A stretch of DNA of 30,015 nucleotides. Origin: an uncultured Muribaculaceae bacterium (GTDB taxonomy: Bacteria; Bacteroidota; Bacteroidia; Bacteroidales; Muribaculaceae). Below are positions 6,282-15,245 of this stretch, one piece after another (position 1 is the first letter of the stretch; each line of letters starts with the position of its first letter). Both the position numbers and the translations under genes were made by a program. The stretch is from NCBI GenBank assembly GCA_910577465.1, contig CAJTMM010000020.1, forward strand, positions 18,857 through 48,871, read 5' to 3'. Under the pieces are notes generated by a model. The model did no database searches. It worked only from the letters and a program-made list of their open reading frames with translations, and was not told the origin of the DNA.

Positions 6282-9200
6282 ATGAAATTAGATACATTTA
6301 TAAATCGCCCGGTACTATCCACCGTTATTTCGATATTCATAGTGCTGCTGGGTCTGATTGGCTTGGTATCACTCCCCATCACCCAGTACCCCGATATAGC
6401 GCCGCCTACCATTCAGGTGAGCACCACCTACACCGGCGCCAATGCCCAATCGGTACTTAACTCAGTGATTGCCCCCCTCGAGGAGTCTATCAACGGTGCC
6501 GAAGGCATGACCTACATGGAGTCAACAGCCACCAACACCGGCTCGGCTACCATCAACGTATATTTCGAGCAAGGCTTCGACCCCGACATGGCTGCCGTCG
6601 ACGTGCAGAACCGTGTTGCCAAAGCACAGAACCTCCTCCCCGCCGAAGTAACCCAAGTGGGCGTCCTCACTCAGAAACGCCAGACATCAATGTTGCTCGG
6701 TATCGCACTCTACACCGACAAGCCCGAGACATACTCGCCCGAGTTTATCGACAACTATATGAAGATCAACGTAATCCCCGTCATCCAGCGTGTCAATGGC
6801 GTGGGCGACGTGCTCAGCTTCGGTGCCGACTACTCTATGCGTATATGGCTCAAACCTGAAGTGATGGCACAGTACCATCTCATGCCTTCCGACGTGACCA
6901 TGGCGCTTGCCGAGCAGAACATCGAGGCTGCACCCGGTGCATTCGGTGAGCAAGGCAACCAGTCATTCCAGTACACCATGAAGTACAAAGGCCGTCTCAC
7001 CACCCCCGAGCAATTCGGCGATATAGTGGTACGCGCCACTGACAACGGCGAGGTTCTCCTGCTCAAGGATGTAGCCGAGATTGAGCTCGGAAAGGTACAG
7101 TACGGATTCGGCAACTCCATCAACGGACATCCCAGTACCATGGGTATCGTGTTCCAGACCGCCGGCTCCAACGCCACACAGATTATCGAAGACTGTCTCG
7201 CACAGGTCAAGGTCATGGAATCCGAACTCCCCGACGGGCTGCACTTTGCCATCCCGATGAACAACAATGACTTCCTTTATGCCTCCATCCACCACGTGAT
7301 TCAGACACTTATCGAAGCCTTCCTCCTGGTGTTCATCGTCGTTTACATCTTCCTTCAGGACTTCCGTTCCACCATCATTCCCGCCATCGCCATCCCTGTG
7401 GCGCTCGTGGGTACATTCTTCGTGCTGAAACTCATAGGCTTCTCCATCAACCTCATCACCCTCTCGGCATTGGTGCTTGCCATCGCCATTGTGGTCGACG
7501 ACGCCATTGTGGTCGTCGAGGCGGTCCATGCCAAGCTCGACGTAGGCTACAAGAGCGCGCGCAAGGCATCCATCGACGCCATGAACGAGATAGGTGGAGC
7601 CATCATATCCATCACACTGGTCATGATGCTCGTGTTCATTCCAGTGTCATTCATGCCTGGCACATCAGGCGTATTCTACCAGCAGTTCGGTCTCACCATG
7701 GCTATAGCCATCGGTTTCTCCGCTGTCAACGCTTTGACACTCTCACCCGCGCTTTGCGCCGTGTTCCTCAAACCGCATAAAACCGACGACGGCGAGGAGA
7801 AATCCCTCAAGCAGCGCATGGGCGAAGCCTACTCTGAAGCTGCATCGACCATGAAGAAGCGCTACGCCCGCCGCTTCACTCTCGACATCCATCCCCTCAT
7901 CACATTCCTGTTTGTGATTGCGGCAGTCACCTTCATGGTGCTCGGATGGTACAGCGACGGCACGGCATGGCACCTCATCGTGGCAGGCATCTGCGCCGTT
8001 ATCGCGCTCTTCGGCATATTCAGTCCCCGCTTCCATGCCGGCTTCGAGAAAGGCTACGGCAAGCTGCTCGGCAATTACAACAAAGGCACCAAATTCTTCG
8101 TCAAGCATAAGATTCTGGCATTCGGCACCGTGATAGCATCGATAGTGATACTGGTATGGCTCATGGCACGCACCCCCACCGCGCTTGTGCCCAACGAAGA
8201 CACCGGTATAGTGTTCGTGATGGTCGACATGCCCCCGGGCACATCCCAGGAACGCACCGACGAAGTCATGAACAAGGTCGACAACATCATCCGTCAGAAC
8301 CCTGCCGTAGCTTTCAGCAACAAGATTCTCGGCTATAGCTTTATTGCCGGTCAGGGTGCTACCTACGGTACATTTATCGTCAAGCTCAAGGACTGGTCCG
8401 AACGCGACGCATCGCAAAGCTCCGACGCCGTAATCGGTCAGCTCTACGGAGCCACAGGACAGCTCATCAAGGACGGACGCGTCATGATATTCGCGCCGCC
8501 TATGATTACCGGTTACTCCACCACCAACGGTTTTGAAATCAAGATGCAGGACAAGGCCGGCGGCGACATCAACGACTTCTTCGCCGTCGTGCAAGGCTTC
8601 CTCGGCGCGCTCAATCAGCAGCCTGAGATACAGATGGCATACACCACCTTCAACCCCACCTTCCCGCAGTATCTCGTCGACGTCGACGCTGCCAAGGCAA
8701 AGCAGGCAGGCATCTCGCCGCAGACCATCCTCTCCACGCTGCAAGGTTACTACGGTGGTATGTACGTGTCCAACTTCAACCGTTTCGGTAAGATCTACCG
8801 CGTCATGATGCAGGCATCTCCCGAAGCCCGCGTATCTCCCGAGACACTCTCCTCCATCAAGGTGCGCAACGGTAACGAGATGGCACCCATCTCCAACTTC
8901 GTTTCCCTTAAGCGCGTCTACGGACCCGACCTCTTGAACCGATTCAACATGTTCCAGTCCATATCCGTAACCGGTCAGCCTAATCCCGGCTACTCTTCCG
9001 GCGACGCCATCGCCGCCATCGAGCGCGTGGCTGCCGAGATGCTTCCGCAGGGCTACGGTTTCGAATATGCCGGTATGACACGTGAGGAAGGCAACAGCTC
9101 CAGCAACACCACCGCTGTAATCTTCGGTCTCTGTCTGCTGTTCGTCTACCTGTTGCTCTCCGCGCAGTACGAAAGCTACTTCCTGCCGTTCTCGGTTATC

Positions 9201-9668
9201 CTCTCAGTACCGTTCGGTCTTATGGGTACATTCATCTTCGCCGACCTGCGCGACATCTCCAACAACATCTACCTCCAGATTGCGCTCATCATGCTCATCG
9301 GCTTGCTTGCCAAGAACGCTATTCTTATCGTCGAGTTCGCCTTGGAACGCCGCCGCACCGGCATGTCCATAATCAATGCCGCCATCAATGGTGCCGCAGC
9401 CCGTCTGCGTCCTATCCTCATGACATCGCTCGCCTTGATTATCGGTCTGTTGCCCATGATGTTTGCCCACGGCGTAGGTGCCAACGGTAACAAAGCCCTC
9501 GGTACCGGTTCCGTCGGAGGTATGTTGATAGGTATGATATTCCAGATATTTATCGTGCCCGCGCTCTTCGTCGTATTCCAGATTATTCAGGAAAAAGTCA
9601 CCCCGATGAAGTGGGAAGACACCGACAATCAGGGAATCGAAAGCGAGATTGAGCAGTACTCACGTTGA
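6282..9668 (+). CDS. RND multidrug efflux permease (AcrB/HAE1 family) with an extra helix pair
   Basis: 1128 residues; AcrB has 1049. This is the proton-driven inner-membrane pump. The proton-relay aspartates are D406-D407 in VVDDAIVVVEAV (AcrB D407/D408), and the TM10 lysine is K1011 in LLAKNAILIVEFA (AcrB K940). Landmarks keep AcrB numbering within one residue up to SPALCA (P489), but are shifted by about +72 from VPNEDTG (P637) onward. The excess is therefore a single insertion in the TM6-TM7 cytoplasmic loop. It carries two hydrophobic stretches, about 538-557 and 563-580, after a charged segment. The rest (TM1 MKLDTFINRPVLSTVISIF, porter and docking domains) is normal. It lies between the adaptor and outer-membrane factor genes. 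An extra membrane hairpin is inference; the length excess is direct. Confidence 0.96.
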   Translation: MKLDTFINRPVLSTVISIFIVLLGLIGLVSLPITQYPDIAPPTIQVSTTYTGANAQSVLNSVIAPLEESINGAEGMTYMESTATNTGSATINVYFEQGFDPDMAAVDVQNRVAKAQNLLPAEVTQVGVLTQKRQTSMLLGIALYTDKPETYSPEFIDNYMKINVIPVIQRVNGVGDVLSFGADYSMRIWLKPEVMAQYHLMPSDVTMALAEQNIEAAPGAFGEQGNQSFQYTMKYKGRLTTPEQFGDIVVRATDNGEVLLLKDVAEIELGKVQYGFGNSINGHPSTMGIVFQTAGSNATQIIEDCLAQVKVMESELPDGLHFAIPMNNNDFLYASIHHVIQTLIEAFLLVFIVVYIFLQDFRSTIIPAIAIPVALVGTFFVLKLIGFSINLITLSALVLAIAIVVDDAIVVVEAVHAKLDVGYKSARKASIDAMNEIGGAIISITLVMMLVFIPVSFMPGTSGVFYQQFGLTMAIAIGFSAVNALTLSPALCAVFLKPHKTDDGEEKSLKQRMGEAYSEAASTMKKRYARRFTLDIHPLITFLFVIAAVTFMVLGWYSDGTAWHLIVAGICAVIALFGIFSPRFHAGFEKGYGKLLGNYNKGTKFFVKHKILAFGTVIASIVILVWLMARTPTALVPNEDTGIVFVMVDMPPGTSQERTDEVMNKVDNIIRQNPAVAFSNKILGYSFIAGQGATYGTFIVKLKDWSERDASQSSDAVIGQLYGATGQLIKDGRVMIFAPPMITGYSTTNGFEIKMQDKAGGDINDFFAVVQGFLGALNQQPEIQMAYTTFNPTFPQYLVDVDAAKAKQAGISPQTILSTLQGYYGGMYVSNFNRFGKIYRVMMQASPEARVSPETLSSIKVRNGNEMAPISNFVSLKRVYGPDLLNRFNMFQSISVTGQPNPGYSSGDAIAAIERVAAEMLPQGYGFEYAGMTREEGNSSSNTTAVIFGLCLLFVYLLLSAQYESYFLPFSVILSVPFGLMGTFIFADLRDISNNIYLQIALIMLIGLLAKNAILIVEFALERRRTGMSIINAAINGAAARLRPILMTSLALIIGLLPMMFAHGVGANGNKALGTGSVGGMLIGMIFQIFIVPALFVVFQIIQEKVTPMKWEDTDNQGIESEIEQYSR

Positions 9669-9701
9669 TAATCCACTCTCCCTAACACCAATATACTAAT
9701 C

Positions 9702-11099
9702 ATGAACTTCAATAAAATTACCATCTATGCTGTGGGGACGGTGCTTGCCGCCGCCACCCTCAGCAGTTGTAACATATACAAGAAATTCGACATGCCCGAC
9801 GATTCGGCGCTCGCAGCCGAATACAAGAAAGCCCGCGAAGCCGAAGTCGACAGCGCTGCCTTTGGCAACATGCGTTGGCAGGACGTGTTCACCGACCCCA
9901 TGTTGGCTGACCTCATAAACCAGGCACTTGCCAACAATACCAACCTCCGCAATGCCAAGCTCAACGTCGACATAGCCCATGCATCGCTCAAGGGCGCCAA
10001 GTTGAGCTATCTCCCCTCCGTTGCACTCGGTCCCAATGGCTCCGGCTCGAAATTCTTTGTTCATCCCCACCAGTCTCTCTCATGGAGCTATCAGATACCC
10101 CTGTCGGTAAGCTGGGAGGTCGACATCTTCGGCAAGCTTCTCAACGGCAAGCGTGGTGCACAGGCAGCCTACGAGCAGAGCAAGGAATATCAGCAGGCTG
10201 TGCGCTCGCAGATTATCGCTGCCGTGGCAAACTGCTACTATGGCATAGCCACCATCGAGAGTCAGCTCAAGGTCAGCCGTAACACTGCCGAACTTTGGGC
10301 GGAAAGCGTCAAGACCATGAAAGACCTCAAGACAGCCGGTAAGGTTACCGAAGTGGCAGTGGTGCAGAGCGAAGCCCAGTACTATGGAATTCTCGGTTCC
10401 ATCACCGACCTCGAGGTAAGTCTCGACGAGATGAACAATACCCTCTCGCTGTTGGTCAACTCGCTCCCGCAGAAATGGACCATCTCTCCCGATGCGGTGC
10501 TCAATATGCCCGTAATCATGCGCGAAGCCATACCTATGCGTGAGCTTGCTGCCCGCCCCGACGTGCGCGCCGCCGAATGGAACCTGGCTACCGCATACTA
10601 TGCCACCAACAGTGCCCGTGCCGCATTCTACCCCGGATTGAACATCACAGCCAACGGCGGATTCACCAATCTGCTTGGATCCATGGTAGTGAACCCCGGC
10701 AAGTTCTTCATCAACCTCGCAGGTTCGCTCGCCATACCACTCTTCTCGCGCGGTGCCAATATCTCGCGTCTCGAAGCGGCAAAGGCTCAGCAGCAGCAGG
10801 CAATGAACAACTTCGAGTACACCCTCATGAGCGCCAGTGCCGAAGTCAGCGACGCCATGACCCTCTATCAGAAGAGTGTCGAGAAGCAGCAGTACCTCGC
10901 CAAGCAGTCCGAGAAACTGGCGCAAGCCGTCGACTACACTCAGGAACTGTTGCGCTTGGGTTCGTACAACACCACATACCTCGACGTCCTCACTGCACAG
11001 CAGGGGCTCCTCTCCGCACAGATTTCCGCCATCACCGCGCAGAATTCTCAGGCACGCGCCCTCATCAACCTCTATCAGTCACTCGGAGGAGGCCGTTAA
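9702..11099 (+). CDS. outer-membrane efflux factor lipoprotein (TolC/OprM, NodT family)
   Basis: 465 residues. It is the outer-membrane channel of the tripartite pump. The N-terminus is a lipoprotein signal peptide with lipobox LSSC, followed by NIYKKFDMP as in NodT-type proteins. Two outer-membrane-efflux repeats are visible, each with long alpha-helical stretches: WQDVFTDPMLADLINQALAN opening the first, and MRELAARPDVRAAEWNLATA opening the second, the latter with the typical RPDVRAAE motif. SVSWEVDIFGKL is the family's strand motif. It lies 33 nt after the permease, so it is co-transcribed with it. Its 3' end is 33 nt before the LpxA-type gene with no terminator between, so that gene may be read through. 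Confidence 0.95.
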   Translation: MNFNKITIYAVGTVLAAATLSSCNIYKKFDMPDDSALAAEYKKAREAEVDSAAFGNMRWQDVFTDPMLADLINQALANNTNLRNAKLNVDIAHASLKGAKLSYLPSVALGPNGSGSKFFVHPHQSLSWSYQIPLSVSWEVDIFGKLLNGKRGAQAAYEQSKEYQQAVRSQIIAAVANCYYGIATIESQLKVSRNTAELWAESVKTMKDLKTAGKVTEVAVVQSEAQYYGILGSITDLEVSLDEMNNTLSLLVNSLPQKWTISPDAVLNMPVIMREAIPMRELAARPDVRAAEWNLATAYYATNSARAAFYPGLNITANGGFTNLLGSMVVNPGKFFINLAGSLAIPLFSRGANISRLEAAKAQQQQAMNNFEYTLMSASAEVSDAMTLYQKSVEKQQYLAKQSEKLAQAVDYTQELLRLGSYNTTYLDVLTAQQGLLSAQISAITAQNSQARALINLYQSLGGGR

Positions 11100-11132
11100 T
11101 TCACGTATTCACCTTACTTTAATGCATACACC

Positions 11133-11918
11133 ATGATTAGTCCGTTAGCTCACGTCGACCCTTCGGCAAAGATAGGTCAGAACGTAATTATTCATCCTTT
11201 CGCCTTCATCGACGCAAATGTGGAGATAGGCGACGGCTGCGAGATAATGTCCTACACCAGCATTATACGCGGTACCCGTATGGGTAAGAACAACAAAGTC
11301 TACCAGAACACCATCATCGGAGCCGACCCTCAGGATTTCCGTTGGAAAGGCGAGGATACATTCTGCTACATCGGCGACAATAATGTGATACGCGAACATG
11401 TGATTATCAACCGTGGCATACGTCCCGAAGGCGGCACACGTGTGGGCAACGACTCATTCATCATGGCGGAGACACACATCGGTCACGACACGCACATCAA
11501 GGGACGCAGTGTCCTCGGCAACGGTGTTATCATCGCCGGCGATGCAGAAGTGGGCGAGTGCACCATCCTCTCATCCGGCGCCATGCTCCACGAGAATTCC
11601 AAGGTAGGGGAGTGGGTGCTCATCAAAGGAGGATGCCGCATCAACGGCAACGTCCCTCCGTTTGTGGTCATGGCACACAATCCCGCATCCTATTTCGGAG
11701 TCAACGCTGTCGTGCTCCGCAAGCACGGTTACACCGACGAGCAGATCAATGACATTGCCAAAGCCTACCGCCACGTCTACCAGACAGGCACCTCGGTATT
11801 CAATGCCCTCAAGCGCATCGAAGCCGACGTTGAGGAAGGTCCCGTGCGCAGTGCCATTATCGACTTCATACGTGGCTGCAACCTCAAGCTCGTGGCTATA
11901 CCCCGCGATTTGGAGTAA
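11133..11918 (+). CDS. lpxA: acyl-[ACP]--UDP-GlcNAc O-acyltransferase (LpxA type)
   Basis: 261 residues, close to the 262 of E. coli LpxA. LpxA carries out the first step of lipid A synthesis, moving a hydroxyacyl chain from acyl carrier protein to UDP-GlcNAc in the cytoplasm. Hexapeptide repeats forming a left-handed beta-helix fill residues 1-185 (VDPSAKIGQNVIIHPFAFID and onward). The catalytic histidine region is conserved: H115 and H118 in ETHIGHDTHI, matching AHIAHDC of LpxA. DPQDFRWKGE and NRGI are also LpxA signatures. The C-terminal helical domain (YRHVYQTGTSVFNAL) is complete. In many Bacteroidota the essential lpxA follows the fused lpxC-fabZ gene. Here the gene follows an efflux operon by 33 nt, so it may be a second copy (inference). 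Confidence 0.9.
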   Translation: MISPLAHVDPSAKIGQNVIIHPFAFIDANVEIGDGCEIMSYTSIIRGTRMGKNNKVYQNTIIGADPQDFRWKGEDTFCYIGDNNVIREHVIINRGIRPEGGTRVGNDSFIMAETHIGHDTHIKGRSVLGNGVIIAGDAEVGECTILSSGAMLHENSKVGEWVLIKGGCRINGNVPPFVVMAHNPASYFGVNAVVLRKHGYTDEQINDIAKAYRHVYQTGTSVFNALKRIEADVEEGPVRSAIIDFIRGCNLKLVAIPRDLE

Positions 11919-12043
11919 TAAAACAATTACCACATATCCCCCAATCACAGCGGTGCGCCCCCTCGGCGCACCGCTCCCTTTTATAAACCTCCCTCCACCC
12001 CAACATCATCCCCCCTCCTGACAAAAGAACCCCTCAACAACCC

Positions 12044-12060
12044 GGAGCAAGGGCATCCCC
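12044..12060. repeat. partial REP-like element (half-site)
   Basis: GGAGCAAGGGCATCCCC matches the left arm of the element at 12100-12114 (GGAGCGAGGGCATCC) but lacks the right arm, so it cannot form the hairpin. It appears to be a decayed or truncated copy. Confidence 0.45.
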
Positions 12061-12102
12061 TAAACTCCCTACACCCACAAAGCCGCATCCAACCCCACCG
12101 GA

Positions 12103-12123
12103 GCGAGGGCATCCTGCCCTCGC
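12103..12123. repeat. REP-like palindrome (copy 2)
   Basis: GCGAGGGCA, a TCC loop, then TGCCCTCGC form a 9-bp perfect stem. It shares the GAGGGCATC/TGCCCTC core with the elements at 28-51 and 12206-12224. There is no T run after it, so it is not a simple intrinsic terminator. Confidence 0.65.
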
Positions 12124-12202
12124 ACACCATCGCACCACCCACGATCCTACCGCCCTTAACCTCCTTAAAGACCTTACCCCCCGCTACCCACCCACACCCA
12201 TC

Positions 12203-12225
12203 AAAAGAGGGCAAGATGCCCTCTC
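12203..12225 (-). repeat. REP-like palindrome (copy 3), reverse orientation
   Basis: The stem is 12206-12213 with 12217-12224. Read on the minus strand, this copy is identical to the window-start element over about 24 nt, including the T run that follows the hairpin. Two copies about 12 kb apart in opposite orientation and identical beyond the stem indicate a dispersed repeat family. Confidence 0.65.
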
Positions 12226-12366
12226 CCCGCTCCCCAGCCACAAACATTCCTAATTCCTCACTCCTAATTTCCACGAGCACATTGACATTTTGGAAAAATC
12301 TCTCGGCATAACTGACGGCACACACCATCTGTACCCCGACACGACATCATTCTCAGTTTTTTTCAC

Positions 12367-12374
12367 TAAGTTTG
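12367..12374 (+). promoter_or_regulatory. -7 promoter box of fkp
   Basis: TAAGTTTG fits TAnnTTTG. Initiation would fall near 12378, about 18 nt before the ATG at 12396. This decides the fkp start: an in-frame TTG at 12372 lies inside the promoter box and cannot be used. Confidence 0.6.
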
Positions 12375-12395
12375 CAATTGGATTATAATTCAATT

Positions 12396-15227
12396 ATGAA
12401 AAAGCTGCTTTCACTCCCGCCAAATCTTGTCGGCACATTCCACTCTCTCGACCCACGATTCGACAATTCCGACTGGTTCTGCACTTGCGACCCTGCCGAC
12501 AGCAAACTCGGTTCCGGGGCAGGCACGGCATGGTTGCTTGACCAATGGGAGAAAAGCGATACCTATTCAAACCGCGAAAATCAGAAGAAAATCATAATCC
12601 ATGCCGGAGGACATAGCCGACGACTACCCGCATACGCTTCCGTGGGAAAACTTCTTGCACCGATACCCGTACTGCGATGGGCGCTCGGACAACGCATAGA
12701 CCAGACACTCCTGTCGCTGCAACTCCCCTTGTACGAATCCATCCTGTCCACAGCCAAATCTCCTCTCAACACCCTTATCGCAAGCGGCGACGTATGCATC
12801 ACCACCGACATACCCGTACGCTCCGTTCCTGATGCCGACGTCGTGTGCTATGGACTCTGGGCAGAACCCACCCTCGCATCACACCACGGAGTGTTCTTGA
12901 GCCGTCGCGAATCGCCAGACCGACTTGATTTCATGCTCCAGAAACCATCGGTTGAAGAACTCGCTCGATTGGGACAATCCCACTATTACCTCATGGACAT
13001 CGGACTGTGGCTGCTAAGCGACAAAGCACTCAACCTCCTGCGACGCAAATCCAAAGACCCCGACGGCAATTTCCGGTTCTACGACCTGTACTCTCAGTTC
13101 GGTCGCGCGCTCGGTTCCAATCCGTCGCTACCCGACCCTGAACTCTCATCCCTGACCATTGCCATAGTGCCGCTGCAAGGTGGCGAGTTCTACCACTTCG
13201 GCACCACACGCGAACTGCTCTCATCAACCCTTGCCTTGCAGAATAAAGTTGCCGACCAACGGCTCATAATGCACCGGGACACAAAGCCCAATCCGGCATT
13301 GTTTGTCCAGAATTGCATAATGGACCACCGTCTCACCTCACGCAACAACAACGTTTGGATAGAAAACAGCCACATAGCCGAAGGATGGCAACTCACATCC
13401 GAAAATGTAGTCACCGGTGTACCGGCAAACGATTGGACCCTGACACTCCCTCCGGGCATCTGTCTCGACATCACCCCTCTCGGCACCTCCCGCTACGTAG
13501 TACGCCCCTACGGCTACGACGACACCATGCGTGGCGACACCGCAGCCCATGACACCACATTCATGGGCCAACCGTTATCCCAATGGCTGAACCTGCGTGC
13601 CGTAGAACTGGGCGAACCGCATACCGACATCCAAAGTGCCCACCTCTTCCCTATTGTCGACAACATTAAGGATATGGACATAATAGCACGATGGATGACC
13701 TCCGAACCGTCACTCGAAGAGGGACGACGCCTATGGTTGAATGCCGAACGATTGTCAGCCGACGACATCTGCTCACAGGCATCGCTGCCACGGCTGTATG
13801 CCCAACGTCGTGAATTTCTAAAACTCGACATCCCGTTACTCGCCGACAACTACAGACACAGCATATTCTATCAGCTCGACCTCAGCGATCTTGCCGACAA
13901 AATGTACCGGCTCGGAATTCCCGCACCGGACACGCTCCCTGCCGATGATTCCCTGAAGAATCGCATACGCAATCACATGCTGCGTGCCCGATTGGCAACG
14001 CTGTATGGCGACACGGCACATGCCGAGACCGACGAATCCGAAGCATTCTCTGCCATGCGGCAAGGAATCCTCTCATCCATTGAGTCATCAAAATGCTCTC
14101 CAATCATAAGCGTTCTGCCCGACCAGATAGTATGGGGCAGAAGCCCTGTACGCATTGACCTCGCCGGTGGTTGGACCGACACCCCGCCATACTCCATTTT
14201 CAATGGTGGGTCAGTCATAAACATGGCTGTGGAACTCAACGGACAGCCACCGCTGCAAGTTTTCATCAAGCCATCTGCAAAGCCGCATATCATATTGCGC
14301 TCCATTGACCTCGGTGCATCGGAGACAATCGAGTCCTACAGCCAACTGCTCGATTTCAGTCGTGTAGGCTCACCGTTCTCCATTCCCAAGGCAGCCCTCG
14401 CGCTCGCAGGGTTCGCTCCTCAATTCTGTGCTCATCCTTTCTCCAGTCTTTCCGAGCAACTTTCCGCTATAGGCTCAGGGATAGAGATTACATTGCTCTC
14501 CGCCGTTCCTGCAGGCTCCGGACTGGGGACAAGCTCCATTCTGGCGGCAACAGTACTCGGCGCCTTGAGCGATTTCTGCGGACTGGCTTGGGACACCGAC
14601 GGGATATCATCACGTGCCCTTGCCCTCGAGCAGATGCTCACCACCGGTGGCGGATGGCAGGACCAGTACGGCGGACTGCTGCAAGGCGTCAAACTATTGC
14701 AGTCCGGGGCAGGACTGATACAGCGTCCCAATGTCAATTGGCTACCCGAAGGTTTATTCACCGACCCTACATACGCGCCATGTCACCTTCTGTACTACAC
14801 CGGAATAACCCGCACCGCCAAGAATATCCTTTCGGAGATAGTGAAACGTATGTTCCTGAACTCATCCGAGACTCTCGATATTCTTGACTCCATGAAACAT
14901 CATACCCGTGAGATGGCAACAGCCATACAACGGCGCGATTTCACCCGCTTCGGTGAACTCACAGACATCTCCTGGGGTTTAAATAAGAGACTCGACCCGG
15001 GGACTAATCCTCCGGCAGTGCAAAGCATCATCAGTTCTGTAGCCCAATATCTGGCAGGATGCAAGCTCACCGGTGCCGGCGGCGGTGGATTTCTCTACAT
15101 GGTAGCCAAGGACCCGGAAGCTGCAGTACGCATACGCGGCATCCTGTCACAAAATCCCACCGGAAGCGGTGCCCGATTCGTGGATATGGCGATATCCGGT
15201 AGAGGTCTGCAAATATCACGTTCATAA
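12396..15227 (+). CDS. fkp: bifunctional fucokinase / L-fucose-1-P guanylyltransferase
   Basis: 943 residues, close to the 949 of Bacteroides fragilis Fkp. It converts L-fucose to fucose-1-phosphate and then to GDP-fucose in the cytoplasm, the salvage route that lets Bacteroidales fucosylate capsules and surface glycoproteins. The N-terminal half is the pyrophosphorylase, with the nucleotide-binding signature GGHSRRLPAYASVGK near residues 70-85. The C-terminal GHMP kinase has DLAGGWTDTPP (from D588) for sugar binding, the ATP loop PAGSGLGTSS (705-714), and the C-terminal GHMP motif KLTGAGGGG (890-898). All key motifs are intact. The ATG start is set by the promoter just upstream. A TM2 protein follows after 18 nt. 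Host mucin fucose is the likely source of substrate (inference). Confidence 0.96.
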   Translation: MKKLLSLPPNLVGTFHSLDPRFDNSDWFCTCDPADSKLGSGAGTAWLLDQWEKSDTYSNRENQKKIIIHAGGHSRRLPAYASVGKLLAPIPVLRWALGQRIDQTLLSLQLPLYESILSTAKSPLNTLIASGDVCITTDIPVRSVPDADVVCYGLWAEPTLASHHGVFLSRRESPDRLDFMLQKPSVEELARLGQSHYYLMDIGLWLLSDKALNLLRRKSKDPDGNFRFYDLYSQFGRALGSNPSLPDPELSSLTIAIVPLQGGEFYHFGTTRELLSSTLALQNKVADQRLIMHRDTKPNPALFVQNCIMDHRLTSRNNNVWIENSHIAEGWQLTSENVVTGVPANDWTLTLPPGICLDITPLGTSRYVVRPYGYDDTMRGDTAAHDTTFMGQPLSQWLNLRAVELGEPHTDIQSAHLFPIVDNIKDMDIIARWMTSEPSLEEGRRLWLNAERLSADDICSQASLPRLYAQRREFLKLDIPLLADNYRHSIFYQLDLSDLADKMYRLGIPAPDTLPADDSLKNRIRNHMLRARLATLYGDTAHAETDESEAFSAMRQGILSSIESSKCSPIISVLPDQIVWGRSPVRIDLAGGWTDTPPYSIFNGGSVINMAVELNGQPPLQVFIKPSAKPHIILRSIDLGASETIESYSQLLDFSRVGSPFSIPKAALALAGFAPQFCAHPFSSLSEQLSAIGSGIEITLLSAVPAGSGLGTSSILAATVLGALSDFCGLAWDTDGISSRALALEQMLTTGGGWQDQYGGLLQGVKLLQSGAGLIQRPNVNWLPEGLFTDPTYAPCHLLYYTGITRTAKNILSEIVKRMFLNSSETLDILDSMKHHTREMATAIQRRDFTRFGELTDISWGLNKRLDPGTNPPAVQSIISSVAQYLAGCKLTGAGGGGFLYMVAKDPEAAVRIRGILSQNPTGSGARFVDMAISGRGLQISRS

Positions 15228-15245
15228 CAGTCAATAAAAACATAT

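Larger units (their letters stand above)
11919..12395. other. intergenic region, C-rich, with palindromic repeats and the fkp promoter
   Basis: This stretch of nearly 480 nt has no credible gene. The plus strand is strongly C-rich from about 11980 to 12240. It holds one half-copy and two full copies of the palindromic repeat, then a short AT-richer tract with the repeated word CCTAATT (about 12249-12272), then the -7 box of fkp. No tRNA or structured RNA other than the palindromes was seen. Confidence 0.6.

Noticed and set aside
7743..8744. Minus-strand open frame of 333 codons
   Set aside because: It is antisense to the RND permease; the product is rich in Gly, Val, Glu and His with no domain.
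10080..10925. Minus-strand open frame of 281 codons
   Set aside because: It is antisense to the outer-membrane factor gene, which has clear NodT-family motifs.
12372..12395. Upstream TTG start for fkp
   Set aside because: The TTG lies within the TAAGTTTG promoter box, and the ATG at 12396 gives the normal N-terminus.
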